Source of the DNA: Bacillus sp. Y1
Lineage (GTDB): Bacteria > Bacillota > Bacilli > Bacillales > Cytobacillaceae
DNA length: 64,000 nt
Assembly: GCF_003586445.1 (NCBI RefSeq)
Contig: NZ_CP030028.1
Span: 2,494,501 to 2,558,500, forward strand
Reading direction: 5' to 3'
In this document: positions 60,117 to 64,000 of the stretch, in pieces
How the letters are laid out: the number at the start of each line of letters is the position of its first letter
Numbering within the stretch: position 1 is the first letter of the stretch
Position numbers and translations under genes: made by a program
The notes under the pieces: generated by a model
The model's database searches: none
What the model saw: only the letters and a program-made list of their open reading frames with translations
Told to the model about the DNA's origin: nothing

Positions 60117-60626
60117 ATGGTGATAGAAATCAAACAAGCGAACGCGAATCACATTAATGGAATAATCCAGGTTTGTTCGGAAGGGTATCGAGATACCTAT
60201 AAAGACAGCCATACCAAAGAGTATATTGAGCGAATTATAGGTGATTTTTATAATAATGAAAGAGTGGAAGAAGAAGTTTTACATATTAGTGATGGCTGGA
60301 ATGGCTATTTTGTAGCTATAGATGATGGTGTGGTAGTTGGGGCGATTGGTGGGGGACTGATCGATAAAGACCAAAGTGAGGTTTTTGTCCTTTATTTAGA
60401 TCCCCATCGACGAGGAGAAGGAATTGGAACAAAACTCCTACAAGCTTTAACAGAAATTCAACAAAAGATAGGGTCTAGAAAACAATGGGTTTCTGTTGCA
60501 AAAGGAAACGAAAAGGGCATTCCTTTTTATGAAGCTAGGAATTTTCAATTGGTAAATGAACAAACCAGCTATGGAAACACCGATGATGAAGAGTATGTAT
60601 CTTTACGGTATTGTAGAGAAATTTGA
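60117..60626 (+). CDS. GNAT family N-acetyltransferase
   Basis: A 169-residue acetyltransferase. The core acetyl-CoA motif reads VFVLYLDPHRRGEGIGTKLLQAL, followed by VAKGNEKGIPFYEARNFQLV. The N-terminal helix contains the YRDTYKD motif typical of the RimI-like branch. ATG 60117 follows AAGGGGAGTGAG; the frame from 60075 lacks a ribosome site. Its 3' end lies 29 bases before the AlkD-like gene; perhaps co-transcribed. Confidence 0.88.
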   Translation: MVIEIKQANANHINGIIQVCSEGYRDTYKDSHTKEYIERIIGDFYNNERVEEEVLHISDGWNGYFVAIDDGVVVGAIGGGLIDKDQSEVFVLYLDPHRRGEGIGTKLLQALTEIQQKIGSRKQWVSVAKGNEKGIPFYEARNFQLVNEQTSYGNTDDEEYVSLRYCREI

Positions 60627-60655
60627 ATGTTAAAGATAGGGGAGGTTTGAGAAAT

Positions 60656-61363
60656 ATGACTTACGAAGAAATAATGAAAAAACTGAAAGAATTAGGATCT
60701 GAGCAAACCAAGAGGATTTATGAAAATCATGGAGTAAAGGAGCCCTATTTTGGAGTAAAGATTGGTGATTTGAAAAAGTTAGTAAAGTACGTGAAAAAGG
60801 ACCATGAATTGGCTCTTGCATTGTACAATTCAGGGAATCATGATGCAATGTATTTAGCGGGCCTTTCCATCAACCCGAAGCTGATTTCAAAAGAAACATT
60901 ACAAGATTGGGCAAAGAAAGCATATTGGTATATGATTTCAGAGTATACCGTAGCAGGTGTAGCTGCTGAAAGTGACTTTGCAGTTGAGTTAGCTAGTGAG
61001 TGGATGACATCCGAGGATGAAATGATCGCGGTTTGCGGATGGAGTACGTATGCGAACTATTTATCTATCACTCCTGACGAGGATTTAAACATCACGGAGA
61101 TAAGAGAGTTGTTGAATCAAGTCAAAAATACCATTCATCATGAAAGAAACCGCGTTCGGTATGTCATGAATGGATTTGTGATTGGAGTAGGTGCATATGT
61201 AACTGCTTTAAATGAGGAAGCAAAGCAGGTAGCTGACCATATTGGAAAGGTTCATGTAGATGTGGGAAATACAGCATGTAAGGTACCCATGGCTTTTGAT
61301 TATATTGAAAAGGTGGAAAATATGAATCGAGTCGGTATGAAGCGGAAGACCTGTATTTGTTGA
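60656..61363 (+). CDS. DNA alkylation repair protein, AlkD-like
   Basis: A 235-residue HEAT-like helical repeat protein of the AlkC/AlkD superfamily. The N-terminal part reads GVKEPYFGVKIGDLKKLVKYVKKDHELAL, and the repeats include ASEWMTSEDEMIAVCGWSTYANYL. AlkD family enzymes excise 3- and 7-alkyl purines without base flipping; members with diverged active sites exist, so activity is not certain. GGGGAGG lies ten bases before ATG 60656. It follows an acetyltransferase gene. Confidence 0.88.
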   Translation: MTYEEIMKKLKELGSEQTKRIYENHGVKEPYFGVKIGDLKKLVKYVKKDHELALALYNSGNHDAMYLAGLSINPKLISKETLQDWAKKAYWYMISEYTVAGVAAESDFAVELASEWMTSEDEMIAVCGWSTYANYLSITPDEDLNITEIRELLNQVKNTIHHERNRVRYVMNGFVIGVGAYVTALNEEAKQVADHIGKVHVDVGNTACKVPMAFDYIEKVENMNRVGMKRKTCIC

Positions 61364-61505
61364 TAATTATATATTAAAGGAGAAATATATATGTTCGTTT
61401 CTTGGAGTAGTATCCATTTCTTGCCGGTTATTTTCTAGTTGAATCATAAATTCAAAGAAAATGTTAAAAATAAAAAAATTAAATAAAGTAGGTTGGAGGC
61501 TTCAA

Positions 61506-62660
61506 ATGAAAGGATACAGTAAAAAATCTCTAAAAGAAGTTCTCCCAGGTGAGTTGATCCTACATCCCATTTACCGGCCAGATGGATTATTATTTTTGAA
61601 TAGATATAAGATGATGACCAATTCGATTCTTGCCAACATCAGAAGGCAGTTTCCTTCAGAAATTACTGTCCTTACTGTTTCCAATTCCTCAGACCTTGAG
61701 GCATTTGAAGAACAGAAAATATTTCAGGAAAAAGAATTCCAAAATGATCTTGAGGATGTCGTCGAGGCATTAAGTCAGTATATCCAAGTCAACCTTACGA
61801 TAGAACATTATCAAGATGAAAGATCATTTATCTCTCCACCATGTGCAAGCGTAGACTCCTTTGAAAAATTTTATTATTCGCCGGTATGGACACAATTAGA
61901 TCAAGTATTTGAATCTCCACATATTTTGTCTAGAGGGCCTATTGTAAAAAAATTATTATTTGAAACATTGAAAAGTGAACTCATGCTAGAAAGTCTCTAT
62001 TCTAAAATGAAGTCATACCACGACGTATTAAAGATCCACAGCATCAATACCTCCATTACATCGTTAATGATCGGTTTAAGTTTGGAATTGAGAGACGAGG
62101 AGTTGGTGGAGTTAGCCATTTCTACTTTATTTGCAGATATCGGATTTACGGAGTACCCTAAGACAAAATTCATTTATTACTTAAATCACAGTAAGAGAAC
62201 GGAGCTTCTTTCTTCTCATATAAAGCAATCAGTGGAAATTATTTCAGGATCTGAATTCTGCAGAAAAAAAGACGTGGTATATGGCATTTTGGAGCATCAT
62301 GAAAGATATGATGGAAGTGGCTTCCCAAACGGAAAAGCGGGTGATGAAATCCATCTTTATGCTAGAATCATTGCGATTGCCCAAAGTTATGATGAGCTAG
62401 TCGGAGGCTATATTGCTGAACAAAGTGTGGCAGCCTATCAAGCTTTGCTACAGATATGGGAACAAGGTGGAAAACTGTTTGATAAAAAAATCCTCCAAGC
62501 ATTTATTACTAGAAGCAGTCTATTTAAATTATATCAAAAAGTCACCTTACCTAATTTTCAAACAGGAACCATTGTTGGCTTTGAAAACTATCTTGATCAT
62601 CCATTGCTACCTGTTATTCAAATGGAAGACGGGGTTGTAATAAATTTATATAAAAGATAA
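61506..62660 (+). CDS. Degenerate HD-GYP-type domain protein
   Basis: A 384-residue cytosolic protein. The C-terminal half is an HD-GYP-type domain, seen in LKIHSINTSITSLMIGLSLEL, HIKQSVEII and EHHERYDGSGFPNGKAGDEIHLYARI. However, the core HD of the family (usually HDIGK) is ADIGF, GYP is GFP, and the later conserved Asp in the VAD motif is AQ (IAIAQSYDEL). Loss of these metal ligands suggests it is not a normal c-di-GMP phosphodiesterase; binding without catalysis is possible. No N-terminal sensor motif is recognisable. GGAGGCTTCAA precedes ATG 61506. Confidence 0.82.
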   Translation: MKGYSKKSLKEVLPGELILHPIYRPDGLLFLNRYKMMTNSILANIRRQFPSEITVLTVSNSSDLEAFEEQKIFQEKEFQNDLEDVVEALSQYIQVNLTIEHYQDERSFISPPCASVDSFEKFYYSPVWTQLDQVFESPHILSRGPIVKKLLFETLKSELMLESLYSKMKSYHDVLKIHSINTSITSLMIGLSLELRDEELVELAISTLFADIGFTEYPKTKFIYYLNHSKRTELLSSHIKQSVEIISGSEFCRKKDVVYGILEHHERYDGSGFPNGKAGDEIHLYARIIAIAQSYDELVGGYIAEQSVAAYQALLQIWEQGGKLFDKKILQAFITRSSLFKLYQKVTLPNFQTGTIVGFENYLDHPLLPVIQMEDGVVINLYKR

Positions 62661-62664
62661 ATGG

Positions 62665-62690
62665 CCAGTATCACTGTATACTGGTTTTTT
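62665..62690 (+). terminator. Terminator after HD-GYP-like gene
   Basis: CCAGTAT and ATACTGG arms followed by TTTTTT. Confidence 0.9.
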
Positions 62691-62714
62691 GTATTAATAA
62701 AAGAGCAACTCTCC

Positions 62715-62778
62715 TTGACATTGATAATCATTATCAATTATTATGTAGTTAAATCAATAGTAATGATAATCATTTTCA
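62715..62778 (+). promoter_or_regulatory. Fur-regulated promoter with two Fur boxes
   Basis: TTGACA (62715-62720), 18-base spacer, TATTAT (62739-62744). The spacer holds a perfect 7-1-7 Fur box TGATAATCATTATCA (62722-62736). A second, TGATAATCATTTTCA (62764-62778), one mismatch, lies in the 5' leader. Iron-dependent repression expected. Confidence 0.9.
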
Positions 62779-62816
62779 ATTATAACTATATCCTATAACC
62801 AGAGGGAACAAAATCA

Positions 62817-62930
62817 ATGACTATCCTCACGTGTGAATGGTGCGGTTTTACAGAAAAACAAACAGATTCAAATGACCAGATGGAACCTTGCCCATGTTGC
62901 GGTTTATTTGAAGAGGAATTAGAAAATTAA
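62817..62930 (+). CDS. Mini zinc-ribbon protein of 37 residues
   Basis: The first gene of the Fur-box operon. It encodes 37 residues with CEWC near the start and CPCC near the end, a four-cysteine knuckle pair able to hold one metal ion, and a strongly acidic tail (EEELEN). GAGGGAACAAAATCA precedes the ATG; weak but consistent with the family-free minimal ribbon. It lies 16 bases before the next gene. I do not recognise a family; it may be a metal-responsive or RNA-polymerase-type ribbon. Confidence 0.65.
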   Translation: MTILTCEWCGFTEKQTDSNDQMEPCPCCGLFEEELEN

Positions 62931-62946
62931 AAAGGAGGACTTCTTT

Positions 62947-63525
62947 ATGACCAAACGTCTATTAGAGTCGTTTATCCAAAGTCCATATCATGTAAATGAC
63001 TCTAGTGCAAAGTCTTGTTGGAGACATGGAGTTCAACTTATGATTAATCAGGTCGTTCAACATTATTTTCAACTGCCTAGAAACATACAAAATTCTATTA
63101 GCATTATGAAATTGATGGATACATACCGAAAGAATTTGAACATAGAAGGATTTGAATCTGTCACTCATTACTGTGTCGTAATGGCAAAGATTACCGATCA
63201 CTTACTTACTTTCCTCTCAAGTGAGGCTAAACAAGTACCACAGCTCTATTTTTACCATCATCAAAAAGGGTTAGAGGAAGGGGAACATTCATTTTCCGTA
63301 AATATAGAGTTGACAGAATATTCGAGTAAATTTTATAGTATGAAGAAATATTTATTAATGGCAGATGATCATTTGATTAAGCTTTATCAATTAATGATGT
63401 CGGTTTATTCGGTAAATGTTTACGGAAAACTACCTGACAAGGTTAAAATAGTAACTTTGTTTGACGGCAAGGAGTATGAATATTCTCCGACGATCGAGGA
63501 TCTACTCTTAGTCAACAGTATGTGA
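62947..63525 (+). CDS. Unknown protein of Fur-box operon
   Basis: A 192-residue soluble protein I cannot assign. The N-terminal RLLESFIQSPYHVND and later HLIKLYQLMMSVYSVNVYG stretches recall the ends of PD-(D/E)XK nuclease-like proteins, but the catalytic Asp-Glu-x-Lys core is not visible, so this is only a shape hint. AAAAGGAGGACTTCTTT precedes the ATG, a strong ribosome site. Being second in an iron-controlled operon suggests synthesis during iron limitation. Confidence 0.7.
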   Translation: MTKRLLESFIQSPYHVNDSSAKSCWRHGVQLMINQVVQHYFQLPRNIQNSISIMKLMDTYRKNLNIEGFESVTHYCVVMAKITDHLLTFLSSEAKQVPQLYFYHHQKGLEEGEHSFSVNIELTEYSSKFYSMKKYLLMADDHLIKLYQLMMSVYSVNVYGKLPDKVKIVTLFDGKEYEYSPTIEDLLLVNSM

Positions 63526-63568
63526 AGGATTTGAAGGAAACTAAACATGAAAGCTGGGAGAGAAGATT

Positions 63569-63973
63569 ATGAAAACAACACCTTATATTGCTGTAAAAAC
63601 ATTTGACCATCAAGTTGACTGCTTCTGCCCAGATGCGGACCATAGCGAGGTAGTCACCATTCACAGGGGCGACATTATCGAAATTACTCCTGAGCGAAAA
63701 TACACGGTTATCAATGGATGGTATGCATTAGTGATCATCAATCAAAACTTCTCATTTTACATGGCTGTGGAAGATATAGAATGGTACTTTACAAAAGAAC
63801 AAATGATTTCCATGTTAGATATGGATCTTAAGGTAAATTATTTTCGATATAAAATCAACCAAGCTCTCGATGAGGGAGATGAAATATCGTTTATGAATTT
63901 CACAGAGAAAATGAACGACTCGAATGAAATGAAGGAAAAATTGCATATGTATCTGCGTAATGTAGCTGTATAA
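63569..63973 (+). CDS. IDEAL-domain protein (second in window)
   Basis: A 134-residue protein with an N-terminal beta-rich, SH3-like part (VTIHRGDIIEITPERKYTVI) and a C-terminal IDEAL-type helix pair (YFRYKINQALDEGDEISFMNF). The arrangement matches the IDEAL-domain protein at 47205, although sequences are diverged. GGGAGAGAAGATT precedes the ATG. It lies 43 bases after the unknown gene in the Fur-box operon. After it, to the window end, only GCGGGAGGG and a possible TTG start of another gene are visible. Confidence 0.75.
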   Translation: MKTTPYIAVKTFDHQVDCFCPDADHSEVVTIHRGDIIEITPERKYTVINGWYALVIINQNFSFYMAVEDIEWYFTKEQMISMLDMDLKVNYFRYKINQALDEGDEISFMNFTEKMNDSNEMKEKLHMYLRNVAV

Positions 63974-64000
63974 GCGGGAGGGTTGATAGTACCGCAGTGA

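Noticed and set aside
61391..61438. 15-codon ORF after the AlkD-like gene (MFVSWSSIHF)
   Set aside because: It has AAAGGAGAAATATAT upstream but no codon pattern of a leader peptide and no attenuator; too short to support.

Overview
The window is AT-rich chromosomal DNA from an endospore-forming member of the Bacillaceae (Bacillus or a close relative). Support comes from a GerA-type spore germinant receptor operon, a gltC-gltAB locus organised as in Bacillus subtilis, a leucine T-box leader, Fur boxes of the Bacillus 7-1-7 type, strong AGGAGG-like ribosome binding sites with frequent TTG and GTG starts, and a TxpA-like type I toxin. I see no rRNA, tRNA, CRISPR array or complete insertion sequence.

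Layout. 1-2.6 kb: end of an LplB/LplC-type sugar ABC permease operon plus a YesL protein. 2.7-6.6 kb: accessory genes including a decayed UvrA paralogue, a nucleotidyltransferase, a frameshifted short-chain dehydrogenase and a zinc-ribbon PrsW-like protease. 6.7-13.8 kb: glutamate synthase (gltA, gltB) with divergent gltC. 13.9 kb: an HU paralogue. 14.3-22.2 kb: a LacI-regulated sugar operon with two Gfo/Idh/MocA dehydrogenases around a TIM-barrel isomerase/epimerase-like protein and an RbsB/A/C-type transporter, followed by a secreted GH3 glycosidase with a cre-like site. 24.9-35.2 kb: mixed enzymes and transporters, including a 42-bp coding repeat, a frameshifted MFS pump and a nitrilase/Na+-symporter/mini-membrane-protein operon. 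35.5-39.9 kb: germinant receptor operon with a small D-type subunit. 40-45.8 kb: amino acid permease, D-threonine aldolase-like enzyme, a 104-bp tandem repeat array, and T-box-controlled long-form leuA. 45.9-49 kb: a type I toxin, then an Rrf2-headed cluster (HesB-like, IDEAL-domain, thioredoxin, NamA). 49-55.9 kb: gene remnants, a secreted esterase, acetyltransferases, DinB and CAP-domain proteins. 55.9-57.5 kb: an orphan ParA with an unusual duplicated partner. 57.5-60 kb: TetR-SMR-SMR efflux and MarR-nitroreductase modules. 60.1-64 kb: acetyltransferase, AlkD-like protein, a degenerate HD-GYP protein, and a Fur-box operon of a mini zinc ribbon, an unknown protein and an IDEAL-domain protein.

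How genes work together. The clearest regulatory story is three copies of TGTAA-N9-TTACA before the Rrf2 gene and the next two genes, indicating a small autoregulated redox or Fe-S-related regulon. The LacI operon has two matching 14-bp operators placed just downstream of -10 boxes. Three genes (short-chain dehydrogenase, MFS pump, ParA) each look one base short in a homopolymer, which may be real decay or residual sequencing error. Two other loci (UvrA paralogue, histidine phosphatase/acetyltransferase scar) are genuine remnants. All functional calls come from reading the sequence and family knowledge; no database search was run.
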